The position numbers and the translations under genes were made by a program. The notes beneath the pieces were generated by a model. The model saw nothing but the letters and a program-made list of their open reading frames with translations, was not told where the DNA came from and made no database searches. Shown piece after piece: positions 45,536-57,014 of a stretch of DNA of 64,000 nt (the stretch's first letter is position 1; the number at the start of each line of letters is the position of its first letter). The stretch comes from Canna indica (taxonomy: Eukaryota; Streptophyta; Magnoliopsida; Zingiberales; Cannaceae): NCBI GenBank assembly GCA_034359265.1, contig CP136890.1:83291501-83355500 (forward strand), written 5' to 3'.

Positions 45536-48500
45536 TGTCACACCCCAAATACGATATGATCGATCAGGATACGTCACGTACTCCGAAGCCTAACCTAACT
45601 CAAACAAAACAACAATAACCTGAACAGTGAAAGATTTTTTTTGTGAAAAAATAGACATAACACTACGAACCAAACCAAACTAAAATTCAATATGAACACA
45701 CTGAACAAGTTATTAAAAAGGAGTTCAAATAAATAAACAAGACTTCCCAAAAAAAATAAAGTGCGAAAATCACAACCCAAGTCAACATGACTCAACAACT
45801 CAAAGAGACACTAAAATGACTCAGGTATCCTCCTCGATCACGACATGTCACGAGACCCGCTGCCCTGCCGCCACCAGTCGCGCTACTGCACCTCGGTACC
45901 TCTCTGATCTAACTCAAGTGCTGAAAAATAACATAAATGAGGGGTAAGTCCAACTATGACTTAGTGAGTAGATCAGTCATCGATTCACCAAATCAATCAT
46001 CATGCATAAAAACATAATATAGCCGATATAAATAATGTAACAACAACGTCAAAAGAAATCAGCAATAATATATTCATAGCTCTATGCATGAAATCAATAT
46101 TTGTCAACAAGTATAAAATATCTTTTTAAAAATGACAAACAAGCATCAATAACACATCCGCTACCCTACTCATATCCACAACAATAAGTATAAGCATCCA
46201 TCAATAGTTATAAACATATCCACAATAATAAAATAGGATGAATGTAACACCTCAATCATATGCATGCGATGCAACACCCCAATCATATGCATGCTCTCTG
46301 GACCCGTCGGTCCCACATAGCCACATAGGGTAGGTAGACGAGTGACCACCGAACTACCACCCAGCTCAGTGCCGTCTCTTTCGGGCATGCCCTCCCCTCA
46401 CCGGCATTGGCTCTTCCGAGCTAGCCTGTTGGGGCATACGTTCCCCTCACCTGCTCGGGTCTCCGGACTATCTCTTTGGCGTATGATCTCCCATCACCAG
46501 CCGGACTTCCGGAATAAGGCCAACGCTGTCTCTTTGGGGCATACCCTCCCTTCACCAGCGAGACTTCCGAAAAATAAAACAAGCACATCACAACACCACA
46601 CACGCAAGTATATAAGTATGAACAATATGTGCTATCAATAAGTAATAAAAGGTATGTCAAGTGCATACCTCATCCTCCACCTCCTCCTGCTATACATCAC
46701 AATCACATACTGATATATATGTATAAATAGTGCTCATAAATCATGAATGCTCAGCACAAATAAACAATCATAAAATAAAATTATATCACTGTAAGAAAAG
46801 ATACACGTGTATCAAGAAAGCAGTGCAAAAAAACTCCAACTATAAATCAATAAACTAAAACATGATAAAACAACTCGTCATAGAAATTACTGATCTAGAA
46901 TAAAATTTACCTCATTAACTACTATATTCATGAATAATCTCAGATCGAATCATAAAAATATATAAAATATGATTTTTCAGCTTGGCACGCAAAATGAGGC
47001 GACATCAGCCTACTATTTCCAAAATACGAAGGTCTGATGGCGAAACAGACTTCACCAATGAATCCGGAATGTCGATTAGGTGAAAATTCATATATAACAT
47101 GAATAGTTTCGCTAACTTTAAGGCCTCCAAATAATCATTTAGAATAATGAAAGAGATGTCTTAATTTATTTAATAAATCACTGTTACGAATAAAATATGA
47201 CGGTGTTACAATCAATAATCGATAATGAAATCTCCGCCCTTCATCTAAACAGAATCACATCACAACCTTCTACCTAATCTGATGCAATCACAGCCCTCTA
47301 TTTAACATGATGCAATATCAGTCTTACATCTAACCAGATGTAATTTTCGCCCTCCATCTACATGATAAAATCATAACCTTACATCTAATCAGATGCAATC
47401 ACAGCCCTCCATCTAATCAGATGCAATCACAGCTCTCCATCTACATGATGCAATCACAGTCTTTCATCTAACCAGATGCAATCACAGCCCTCCCTTTAAC
47501 CTGATGCAATCTCAATCTTCCATTTAACTAGATGAAATCTCAGCCTTACATCTAACATGATGCATCCACAACCTTACATCTATCATGATGCAATCTCATC
47601 CCTCCATCTACATAACACAATCTAAGCCTTACATCTACACAAGATCTAATCTCATCCCTTCATCTCAACCAATTCAATTCAACCCTTCATCTCACCCAAA
47701 TTAATCTCAACCCTTCATTTCATCTCATCTCCCTTAGGTCATCTTCTCCCCCTCTCCTCACCCACCTGCTGCCGCCGCCCTTCCCCGGCTGCCGTCGGGC
47801 CACCTGAGACGGTGGCGCCGACGTCGGCGCCTGCCGACGCCCCGCTGCCACCACGCGGCGATGGCAGTGCCTCGTGCGGCTGCTTGCGCGTGGCAGCGAT
47901 GCCACGCCAGGCGCCGCTGCTCGCCGGGCGCCGCGGCGCCTCCGCCGGCACCCACTATCGCCGCCGCCAGAGCCTGTTGCCGCAGCGGCGCCTCACCGGG
48001 CGCAGCCTCCTAACGCGGTCGGCGCTGCCGGAAAGGTGAACATGAAGGGGTAGAAGGATGAGAAGAGGAGAGAAAAAGAAAATAATATCTTATTCCAAAA
48101 AGAGATAAACAACATGATTTAATTAAGAAATGATCGATTCGACTTCCGATCCAATACGAGAAAATATGTCAAAAATTGGAGAAAAGAAAGCCTAAAAACC
48201 TCGAAACATGAGAACAACGACATGAATCAAGAATTGGAGAAAAGAAAGCCTAAATCCACTCACCGAACGGAGAGAAAACGGAAGAAAAAGACGCGCATGA
48301 TCTTTGCTCGATCGACACCGACGAACTCACGAAAATCTGGCTCCGACGGCGCCCTCTCTCTCCTCTCCTTTTGCCTCGGGTGGTGTGCGGCTCAAAATCC
48401 CTGGCTGCACACCCCAAGGTCTAATTTATAGACACCGGTTGGCTCCAAATGACCAAAATACCCCTACCTAAGCTATCCGACCTAAACAACCTATAACTCA

Positions 48501-48733
48501 TCCGTTCTAATTCCGATTTGAGATCTGATTGCACCGCTAAATTCATCTTGAGATCCTCTATCATCCCAGAATGCTAAATCACAGAGATAAGACAAATAAA
48601 ATTTCTCTTAATTTTTCTACATTAAATGCTTACTCAGATTTAATCCCGAAGCTTTCCGCCAATCCGTGCCAACTAGGACCCACGATCCCCCGCTCAAGAA
48701 TAAAATTTTATTATTACAATTTTGGATGTTACA
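45536..48733 (-). mobile_element. Tekay/Del-like solo LTR
   Basis: Starts TGTCACACCCCAAATACG and ends TTTTGGATGTTACA, so on the minus strand it begins TGTAACATCC and ends GGGGTGTGACA as in Tekay-type LTRs. TSD tcaaa is perfect on both sides (45531-45535 and 48734-48738). 3198 bp, no internal region, so it is a solo LTR. Internal minisatellites at 46380-46570 (about 60 bp, GGGGCATACCCTCCCTTCAC) and 47240-47720 (about 30 bp, CATCTAACCAGATGCAATC). The GC-rich stretch 47740-48040 has open frames on several strands but no protein I recognise. Confidence 0.85.
47240..47720. repeat. ~30-bp minisatellite inside the solo LTR
   Basis: About 14 imperfect units of the type CCTTACATCTAATCAGATGC plus AATCACAGC. 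Most units contain the palindrome-like ATCTAATCAGAT. Confidence 0.8.
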
Positions 48734-48738
48734 TCAAA

Positions 48739-49379
48739 ACATTATAGGATCAAAGAATACTAGCAATGGAAATAATTGTAATAATTTTAATACAATAAAA
48801 AATATACAAGAGCATAAACCGATACAAATATATTGATGGGAAGAACCAAATGCACAATGGAGAAACTTCTTCTCTAACTTGTGGGAACCAATAAATGAAT
48901 GAGTATAAAATATAACCACAGTTACAGCAGTATATCAATGCAGTAAATGATAAAAGAACACCACAATTTTTAACGTGACAACACCTCTCAAAAGAACGAG
49001 AGGCAATCTCCATGGGACCTAGTCTAGAAATAAACTCCACTATCACCAAATCAAGGTGCAAAATAGTCTAACCAAGTTACAGTCTCTAGAACAATATTTC
49101 AAATCTTCTACAACATCAATCCGGTCACCAATACTAGCCCAAATCATTAACAAGATAGAAATAATAAGAAGAATTGGAGAAATGTCAACAAGAACACAAC
49201 CTGTGTTCACAGAGTTTCTGGGCAGTCTAGAGACGTCCAAATACGATCTCCTCCATTGATAATGAATAACTACGAGTCAAGAACCTCCGGTAAAAAATTC
49301 AGCCCAATCAAAAAGGATTTGACGATCATGCGTTTGATGAAGATCGGACAGAGCTGAAAATTCCATGTGAATCTCACTA
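48739..49379. other. Unassigned, transposon-like flank
   Basis: No gene supported. Texture suggests LTR-element debris, but no ends or domains were found. Confidence 0.4.
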
Positions 49380-49382
49380 TAA

Positions 49383-49742
49383 CACTATGTTTTGATAACT
49401 TTGAGTAGGAGATTTGAAGGGGGAGGGGTTTGGAGGTTTTTGAAAGGGTTTTAAAAACCTTGTTTGGTTAGATTTCATAAGGGGTTTGAAGGAATTTTGG
49501 TAGACCATTATGCCATCGTTTATAATAATATATATTTTTGTTTTAGGGATATTTTTATAATTTAACTTTTTTTAATTCATTAACTCTTCAAACCTCTCCA
49601 AAATTTTGAAAAAGGGTTCTATGAGGGGTTTGGAGGGGTTTCAAACCCCTCCAAACCCCTTAAAAAATATATTCAAACATGGTATTTTAAACCCCTCCAA
49701 ACTCCTCCAAAACTCTCTGAAACCTTAAATCCAAACATAGCG
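49383..49742. mobile_element. Tourist-like MITE
   Basis: Imperfect inverted ends CACTATGTTTTGAT and ATCCAAACATAGCG, flanked by taa (49380-49382 and 49743-49745). 360 bp with subterminal GGGTTTGGAGGGGTTT in both orientations. No ORF. PIF/Harbinger-type by the TWA target duplication. Confidence 0.75.
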
Positions 49743-49745
49743 TAA

Positions 49746-50614
49746 AACTCCTCTCTTTTCTCTCTTTTATTTCTCTCTCTTGATGGTTGATCAATCTCGA
49801 GTATGTCTCCTTAACTTTTGCAGCAAGTTTGGCTTTATTTATATTAGGAATAAAATGATAGTACATGTGGACTTGGGCCTCCACATAGGAATGACCCAAC
49901 CCAACATATACTAGGGGGAAAAATTGGCACTAGACCTCCTTAGCTCCTAACTCGTACCTATGAATCTGAAGCAGATACAAAAAATGTTCATGGAAGGCTG
50001 AGTAGGATAATGCCAATTTGACCAAATATTGAGAAAATAAGCACAATATGAATATGATTCACTATTGTTTATGCATCACAATTCAAACTTCTTCTACAAA
50101 CTCATGCTAATAAGCACCACTATATAGCTTCTATGATGCATCAAAAGATTAAACACCAAAACATAGCATGAATTATGTCAAATATAACCAAATGCATTAA
50201 GACTATGCATACCAAACTTAGATGGTAACACTACCCCTACAAATCTAGTCATGCATTAAGAGAATACAAACTCTTAAACATTGTTTAGAAATACAGAGCG
50301 AAAAGTTGACAAGAGCTTTGTGAGTTCCCCCTGCACTCTCACACATCAGAGTGGTTCTCCCCGCTCACTCGTATAGGGAGAACGACTATCTGAAGATAGC
50401 TCGTGGGCACCATGCATGAGGTCCCGTGTCGTAGCGCATCCTTGGATTATTGTTGTCCTTGCCCAAGTACTTCCTCGAGTTCAATATGCTGCAAAAGTAT
50501 CCTCACTCAATAGCCCGAAGGATAAGGGTTGTAAATAGATCAACACTTAATGCAGTAGCACTATATCATCATAACGTTTGTTATAGTTTCAACAATACTG
50601 ACATGTATCCTATT
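49746..50614. other. Unassigned sequence
   Basis: A pyrimidine-rich stretch (49750-49800) and a GC-richer patch (50320-50500). No protein recognised. It continues across the hAT into 51422-51520. Confidence 0.4.
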
Positions 50615-50622
50615 TTTATCAA

Positions 50623-51413
50623 TAGGGGTGTTCATTGGGTCGGGTCGACCCAATGAACACGAGAATTCGGCCCAACCTCGAGAATTCGATTCGACCCAAA
50701 TCAATAGGACCGGGTCAGTTTAGTTTAATCAAACGGATCGTAATCGGGTTGAGTCTTAGTTTTAATATTTGGAGCCTGATGATTCGAGACTCGACCTGAT
50801 GCCCCGATATTTTTATTTTTATTTATTTTTTCTAAAAAATATATTACAAATATTTAAAATTTCTCCCGAGAAGATGCAGGTTACGCCTTCTCAAGATACG
50901 TGTGGCTCGCGCCTTCTCGAGACGCCGCCTCCGCTTGTCTCAAGATGATACCAATTAGAAAAGTGGATCGAAGATCTTCTCCCACCGACATTTAATGCCT
51001 ATGTGGAATGAGCTAGCAAGCTGCCATGCATTACATGCAGCGTGGGAAATCGGAATAATTATAGCTACCAAAACAAGACTTGCCATGCTTCTTCTTCTTT
51101 ATGTCCATATCTATTTTTTATTGATGCATCAATCGGATAATAAAAAATAAATTAGCAAACACAATAAAATCCAAAGCCCGTTGCTGGTGCATCATCAATC
51201 GTTAGCATATCAAGAAGACGTGATTTAATTGATTTTCTTTTTTAAAAAAAAAAATTGTTAATGAGTAAACCTGATTACTCGATTCGACCGAACCAATCTG
51301 GGACAGATCGGGTTGGGTTCAAAATCTTTTATCTTTAAACTCGACCCAATTGCTTGTTGGTCGGGTCGGGCCGATTTTTCCTCCAAACCCGACCCAACCT
51401 GTGAACAGCCCTA
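50623..51413. mobile_element. Non-autonomous hAT element
   Basis: Inverted ends TAGGGGTGTTCA and TGAACAGCCCTA. The 8-bp target duplication tttatcaa is perfect on both sides (50615-50622 and 51414-51421). 791 bp, with GGGTCGGGT-rich subterminal zones and no transposase. Same family as 55329-57264. Confidence 0.92.
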
Positions 51414-51769
51414 TTTATCAACAATCCATGACACAAGGAAACAAAATATATATACCAACACTAACTCATGTTAATTAACATCATCATACAATAATGAGCC
51501 AACAAATAGCACATAGTACATAATATTATGGGTAAATTATACGGAACCTCATTCGATTATAAGTCATGTATGCAAGACCTACATTGACTACAAAGTGTGC
51601 TTAAACCCCTCTCCACTACATTAGTTGTTCGAATAAGCCACCTTCGTTAACCCACTGTTGAAACAAGATCACGTGGCATATGATACTTGAAGCATGACAA
51701 CCATCAATACATTGTCAGAGTCAAACGCGTCTAGGAACTAATTAGGACTTGAGCTCCTCCATCCCTTGC

Positions 51770-51883
51770 GACGGTGTCACCCTCCACGATCTCTCCAGCC
51801 ACCCCTCCCTCTGACTCTACCTCCCCTCCCCAGGAAAGGATGACCCCCTCCTTGTCCTCCTCCATTTCCACGGTGGCAGCTTG
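51770..51883 (+). pseudogene. Captured carboxylesterase fragment, left arm
   Basis: Reads DGVTLHDLSSHPSL, a stop, then LYLPSPGKDDPLLVLLHFHGG. The LxxLLHFHGG segment is the HGG oxyanion-hole region of plant carboxylesterases (alpha/beta hydrolase, CXE group). Only about 38 codons are present, with one stop. Confidence 0.7.
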
Positions 51884-51990
51884 TTACTTTACAAAGAAGA
51901 AGAAGAGATCTTTACAAAGATCTGAGTTCACCTCTGTTACTTTATGTTAGGCTTTGCTCGGATTGGATTGATCGTGATCCGGCGGGAGAC

Positions 51991-52110
51991 ATGGGCCACA
52001 TCAACCTGCCGTCGGGCTGGCGCGGGCAGGGGGCGCGAGAGTGGACCCTCCTTGACCTTGTCTTTGCTGCCATGTTCGCCGTCGTCCTCGTCTTCTTCGT
52101 GCTCGTCTTC
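51991..52110 (+). pseudogene. Captured PMT-type methyltransferase, N-terminal part
   Basis: ATG 51991 opens MGHINLPSGWRGQGAREWT and then a hydrophobic segment (LLDLVFAAMFAVVLVFFVLV). This is the cytosolic start and signal anchor of plant PMT8/9-like Golgi methyltransferases (DUF248 family). Similarity stops after LVF at 52110, where CACTA-derived AT-rich sequence begins. The gene continues at 52971. Confidence 0.75.
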
Positions 52111-52968
52111 ATATCTAACAATTAATCAATAAAATTAATCAATAATAGTTTAACAATTAATCAAAATTAACAATAATATAATAATTAATCTAACAATCAA
52201 CAATAATTAATCAACATTAATCTAACTTAACAAATAATTTTTAAAAAATATAACCTAAACTACAACCGGCCGACAGTGGCCGAAGAGGGGGAGCAATAGA
52301 TTACCTGAACGGCGAGGAGGCACCGACGAGCAGAGAAGTAGCGCCAGGCGTCGGGCGAGGTCGAGAGGCAACACCAGGCATCAAATTTTGGACGGCGATT
52401 GAGCGACAAGCGTCGGGCAAGGTCGAGAGGCGAAGCCGGGCGTCGGGCGAGGTCGGGAGGCGAAGCCGGGCGTCGGGCGAGGTCGGGAGGCGAAGCCGGG
52501 CATCGGGCGTCGGACGTCGATGGAGGCAGTGAGGGCTTCGAGCGTAGAAAGAAAGCGGGGGAAGAAGAGGGGTTGGGCGTGAACACAAATAAAAACCTTT
52601 TCCACCTACGGCTCGTCAGCCGTCGATAAACCGTGGATCAAAATTTACTATATCACCGACGGCCGACACAGCCCTGTCTGAGTCGTCGGTGATTTGTTTT
52701 TCATTTTCGCGCTGAGTGTGCGTCATCATTTTATCATCAACGGCTACAATAGCCCTTTATACGCCGTGGCTGATAATGTTTTTCATTTCACGCGCCGTGC
52801 GCGCCATCGAATATGAGCGATGGTCTAAGGTGGCCGTATGCGAGCCATGACTGATAATGGTGTCATATCAGCCATGGCTTTTGCGCCCATCGAAGAATCG
52901 TGGATTCTTCTGACGGCCGAGGCGACCATTGGTGAGCCCCGTGGCTGATAGCCTATATTCTAGTAGTG
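52111..52968. mobile_element. CACTA remnant inside the Pack-MULE
   Basis: The right end reads TATATTCTAGTAGTG (52954-52968), the same CACTA end as the element at 24867. It has AATTAATC-rich DNA, a 30-bp GC-rich minisatellite (about 52405-52515, GGCGAGGTCGGGAGGCGAAG) and CGTGGCTGATAA-type subterminal repeats, in the same order as in the large CACTA. The left end is missing, so it is deleted. Confidence 0.8.
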
Positions 52969-52970
52969 CA

Positions 52971-53111
52971 CGTCGAAACAACCAACTGAGCGGGGAGATG
53001 AACTTTTATCGTGAGCGCCACTGCCGGATGCTTGAGGACATGTCGCTCTGCCTCGTCCCACCGCTCAAGGGGTACCGGAGCCCAGTCCCGTGGCCGGAGA
53101 ACCTCCATAAG
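52971..53111 (+). pseudogene. Captured PMT-type methyltransferase, second part with splice donor
   Basis: Reads RRNNQLSGEMNFYRERHC, then LCLVPPLKGYRSPVPWPE and NLHK, and stops exactly at a donor (AAG|GTACCA, 53112). This is the conserved segment before the catalytic domain in PMT-type methyltransferases. Frame is open. With the 51991 part it shows the capture included an exon-intron border, so a genomic rather than cDNA template. Confidence 0.8.
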
Positions 53112-53316
53112 GTACCATTCGCCCTTTGCTTATTTCTCCTTCTCTTCCTTGCTTTCTATTCGTGTGAATTGTAAGCTTCAATCATTTTAGATCTGGTAGT
53201 TGAGGATTTCTTTAGTGAATTTGTGTTCATTGTTTCCTCTTGGCGTGTGTTAATGAGTATTTGGTGGAAAATTATACACCGAAGTATCTTCGTAATATAA
53301 GAACTTATTGCAATAA

Positions 53317-53439
53317 GGCTTGATGCAGAAGCCGCCGCCGTGGAAGCAGAGGAGGACAGGGGGGGTCGTCCTTTCCTGGAGAGGGGAGGTGGAGTCGGAG
53401 GGAGGGGTGACCGGAGAGGTCGTGGAGGGTGATGCCGTC
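53317..53439 (-). pseudogene. Captured carboxylesterase fragment, right arm (inverted copy)
   Basis: The minus strand reads DGITLHDLSGHPSLRLHLPS and, after a small frame-changing deletion, VLLCFHGGGFCIK. HGGGF is the diagnostic carboxylesterase motif. It lacks the stop of the left copy but has its own frameshift. Confidence 0.75.
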
Positions 53440-53719
53440 GCAAGGGATGGAGGAGCTCAAGACCTAAATAGTTCCTAAACGTGTTTGACTTGGACAGTGT
53501 ATTGATGGTTGTCATGCTTCAAGTCTCATATGCCACATGATCTTGTTTCGACCAATGGTTAACAGAGGGTTAACGGATGGCTAACATAGGTGGCTTATTC
53601 GAACAATTAATGTAGTGGAAGGGGGGTCTATTGTTCTAAACACACTTTGTAGTCAATTTAGGTCTTGCACACATGACCTATGGTTGAAGGGGATTCCTTA
53701 TAATTTACCCTAATATTGT

Positions 53720-54704
53720 TTAACACTATGCAACATTAATATTATCACATGTGACAAATTCATCAATTGTTGCATGCATGTTGGAATTCATCAATAACTT
53801 TATAAATATGGCTCATGCAATTCTACCCCAAAACACACCGTCGGCGGCCCACTCTTCTTGTTGTCCCGACCCCGAGTTCGGCCAACGGTGTCGTAGCTGC
53901 GATGAGAACACCGCATGGGAGCTATGGGCTACTACGACGCTCACCTATAGGCAATGGTTGATGTGGCGCTCACTCGCATGCAGCAAGGTGCCGCTGCTCT
54001 GCCACTCCATATGACAACAGTAGCCTGTGGCCTCTGCGCCCCATGTTGCCAAATCTACAATAGTTGCGGCCTTCGCGTGCTTTGTTGTCAAATCCGTAGC
54101 CGCCACTATACATCTAGCGACAGCCTCGCGGTTGGCGATCACTTCCAATGGTGGCATCATGGATCTAAGGGCTCCAACACATCCAAACACTTCATCCGAC
54201 TTCTAAGAATTCAATGAAACACAAGCAAACCTCCATGGATTCAAATAAAATTTTGATCACAGCGGACAATCTATCCATCCATATGCTTTTGACAAAAAAA
54301 ATTCGAAGGTATGAAGACGGGAAAATAATCCTCCATCTTTTTCGCAAAAATGCGTCCTTTCATGCGTGACACCTTAATCCCTCATCCTACTTCTCGTGAT
54401 CATGTCGATTGCCCCATTTTACGAAAACCCCAAATAAAATTAGGTTTGATATTGTATATATTTAGGCTCAAGAAATTTTATAAAAAAACCCTCAAATAAT
54501 TTGGTTTTGCAATTAAGCTCCCGCTTCACAATTAAATTGGAAAAAAATTCTAGAAATTAGTAAAAAAAAGGTTTTGGGCATAACATCTTCTTGGATTTTC
54601 AATAGAATACTCAAACTTTTGATTTATTTCAACAATATTCTATAGTTAAATAGACATGAAATTAGTTGTTTGGATTAAAAAGAACTTGTCATGTCACCTC
54701 TTAT
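53720..54704. other. Unassigned sequence with a GC-rich patch
   Basis: 53840-54180 is GC-rich with overlapping open frames on both strands, none of which I recognise as a protein. The rest is AT-rich. Confidence 0.4.
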
Positions 54705-55020
54705 CACTACAAGAAAATTATACATTGTACTTTTTGTGACGAGATTTAGTGGGAGTCATGCTTCAGTTCTCATTAAATCAACCTAATTATGAGGGTCACT
54801 AGTCGACCCTCATATTTTACTGTCACAAAAAAATCATGTCTAAGATTTAAAACGCGACCCACACTAAAAATATATATTGTGAGAATAATATCATGACCTT
54901 CACAAAAATCAATCAGTAAAAAGAACTTTTGTGATAGTTGAATATAATCCTCAAGTCCTACATTTTGTGATGATAAAAAAATATTTTTTATTACACATCA
55001 GCAAGCCACATTATTGATTA
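54705..55020 (+). mobile_element. Possible CACTA left end fragment
   Basis: CACTACAAGAAAATTATACA is a typical CACTA left terminus. It is followed by direct and inverted repeats of TTGTGA and GACCCTCA/TGAGGGTC. No right end or TSD was found. Confidence 0.4.
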
Positions 55021-55529
55021 ACGAGGCTACTGACAGAATTTAAACGATAGAATTCAATTGAAACAAATGTGAAAGTATAAGATTCAGTTGAGTAAAATAA
55101 AAATAGAGACCACATATGAGAAAAAAAAAACTCAAAGAACCAGATATATTCAGATAATTTTCCAACAATTAATAACTAATTTTTATGGGGTGTTTTTATA
55201 AAGCTAATCAAATCTTTTAATTTAATAAATTGATCAAGCCAACTAACCCGGAAATTCACTTATGTGTGAACCAGCTGTCTAACTCGGTGATTTAAATGTC
55301 ATGCACTCAGAAGTTGTTGGGGTCAATCTAGGGTTGTTCATTGGTTAACCCGACCCAATGAACCCGAGAATTCGACCCGGCCCGACCTATTTGGATTGGG
55401 TCGGGTCGGGTAATCGGGTCGGGTATAATTTGACCAAACTCGATCATAATTAGGTCGGATCTCGGCTTTTAAATTTTGAAATCCGATGACCTGATACCCG
55501 ATCCGATGACCCGATTATTTATATTTGGG

Positions 55530-57014
55530 AAAATTATACTTTTGGTCCCCACAATTTGCTCCAATTTTAGTTTTAGTCCCTATAGTTTCAATTTTTTGGT
55601 TTTAGTCCCCATACTTTACTTCCGTTTATGATTTGGTCCCTACCGTCACATAAGGTTTAAACAGTGCTGACGTGGCTAACATGTGCTGACTGGACAATGC
55701 TGACGTTGAGCTGACAGGGACCAACTTTGTAAAGTATAGGGACTAAAATCAAAATTTTGTAAACTATGGAGACTAAAACTAAAATTTTGTAAAATATAGG
55801 GACTAAAACTAAAATTTAAGTAATTATTTTTCCTAAAAAATTACATGATATTATTTTAATTTATTTATAAATAACTATAATATTTAAAAATATTAAAATT
55901 GAATAAACTTTTTACAGATTAATTGAATAGGAAATATATTAATATTTTGCAGTATGTTCTGTATCTCTGAATATTCCTTAATAATGCTCACGAAATTGTA
56001 GCAATAACTTTGTATTATGGTGTTTCCACTATAGCAAATGCATGGGAAATCGACATTTATTAGAGTGAAAATAAATATTTTTTTGACGTTCGAAATCTAA
56101 TTTAACCATTTTGAATACACCAAATTTAGGATCAAAATAGAGGTGGGGAGGTAAGGGGTGAGCTCGGGACAGGGTGGGCCGGGATTTGATATGTCCCAGT
56201 CCCGTCTTGGTTTTGAATCAGGACGCAAATATGCATACCGATTTTGTCCTGCCCCAAAAAATTCGGGACGGGATTGGGATGTCCCGAATTTTATTAATAT
56301 TAGTTTTTTATAAAATAAAAACAATATCTCTATTAAAAATAATTAATATTTTTTCCCAAAAATATAATATTATATATTTAATATTACTTATATTATAAAC
56401 TGGGCCGGAATGGGACAATCCCGATTTTTTTTGTATCGTCCCGGTCCTGTCCCGATTTTTAATCGGGACGAGATTTGTCCCAACTTTTCGGGTCGAGCCA
56501 GACCGGGATGGTCGGGACGTCCCAATCTGTGCTCACTCCTAGAGGAGGTGATCAATGAAGAGATGAGCAGTTCAGGAGAGCAAATTTTTGAATCATGCAA
56601 CCACTACAGAATTCACGCTAAATAAGGATAATTAACGGATAAAAATCGACGCTTAATGACGGCGTCAGTTTAAATACACTCAAATTAACGTAAATAATTG
56701 AAGAGTGCTCAAATTTAATATTTTTAAATATTATAATTAGTTATAAATAAATTTAAAAATATTATGATTTTTTATATTTTTTTAAGAAAATAATAATAAT
56801 TTTGGTCCCTATAGTTTACAAAATTTTAGTTTTAGTCCATATAGTTTACAACGTTGGTCCCTGCAGCTCCACATCAGCACCGTTTAAACCTCATGTAACG
56901 GTAGGGACCAAATCCTAAACGGAAGTAAAGTGTGGGGACTAAAATCAAAATTTTAAAACTATAGGGACTAAAATCAAAATTGAAGCAAACTGTGGGGACC
57001 AAAAGTATAATTTT
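55530..57014. mobile_element. Long-TIR element (MULE-like), nested
   Basis: The arms (about 55530-55850 and 56775-57014) are inverted copies starting AAAATTATACTTTTGGTCCC, with many GGGACTAAAAC-type repeats, about 240 bp or longer. No clear target duplication and no ORF. The left copy is itself partly palindromic. Confidence 0.65.
56153..56541. mobile_element. Small hAT element, third nesting level
   Basis: Ends AAGGGGTGAGC (first base changed from T) and GCTCACTCCTA. Flanks ggggaggt (56145-56152) and gaggaggt (56542-56549) match at 7 of 8. 389 bp with CGGGACGTCCC-like motifs. Confidence 0.7.

Larger units (their letters stand above)
51530..53710. mobile_element. Pack-MULE carrying pieces of two host genes
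   Basis: Long inverted arms begin GGGTAAATTATAC and end ATAATTTACCC. The 9-bp flanks taatattat (51521-51529) and taatattgt (53711-53719) match at 8 of 9, as for Mutator-like elements. The arms extend about 350-390 bp and include the same carboxylesterase piece in opposite orientation (51770-51883 and 53317-53439). Between them lies the N-terminal exon of a PMT-type methyltransferase (51991-52110 and 52971-53111), split by a CACTA remnant. No transposase. Capture of host gene parts by MULEs is well known in plants. Confidence 0.88.

Noticed and set aside
47720..48039. GC-rich open frames in the solo LTR
   Set aside because: Open on both strands, Ala/Arg/Pro-rich, inside an LTR with perfect TSD.
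48222..48431. Basic protein frame at the right end of the solo LTR
   Set aside because: Lies in the LTR and has no family signature.
53811..54220. Possible gene in the GC-rich patch
   Set aside because: Frames on both strands of similar length, no recognisable motif, no splice sites or context.
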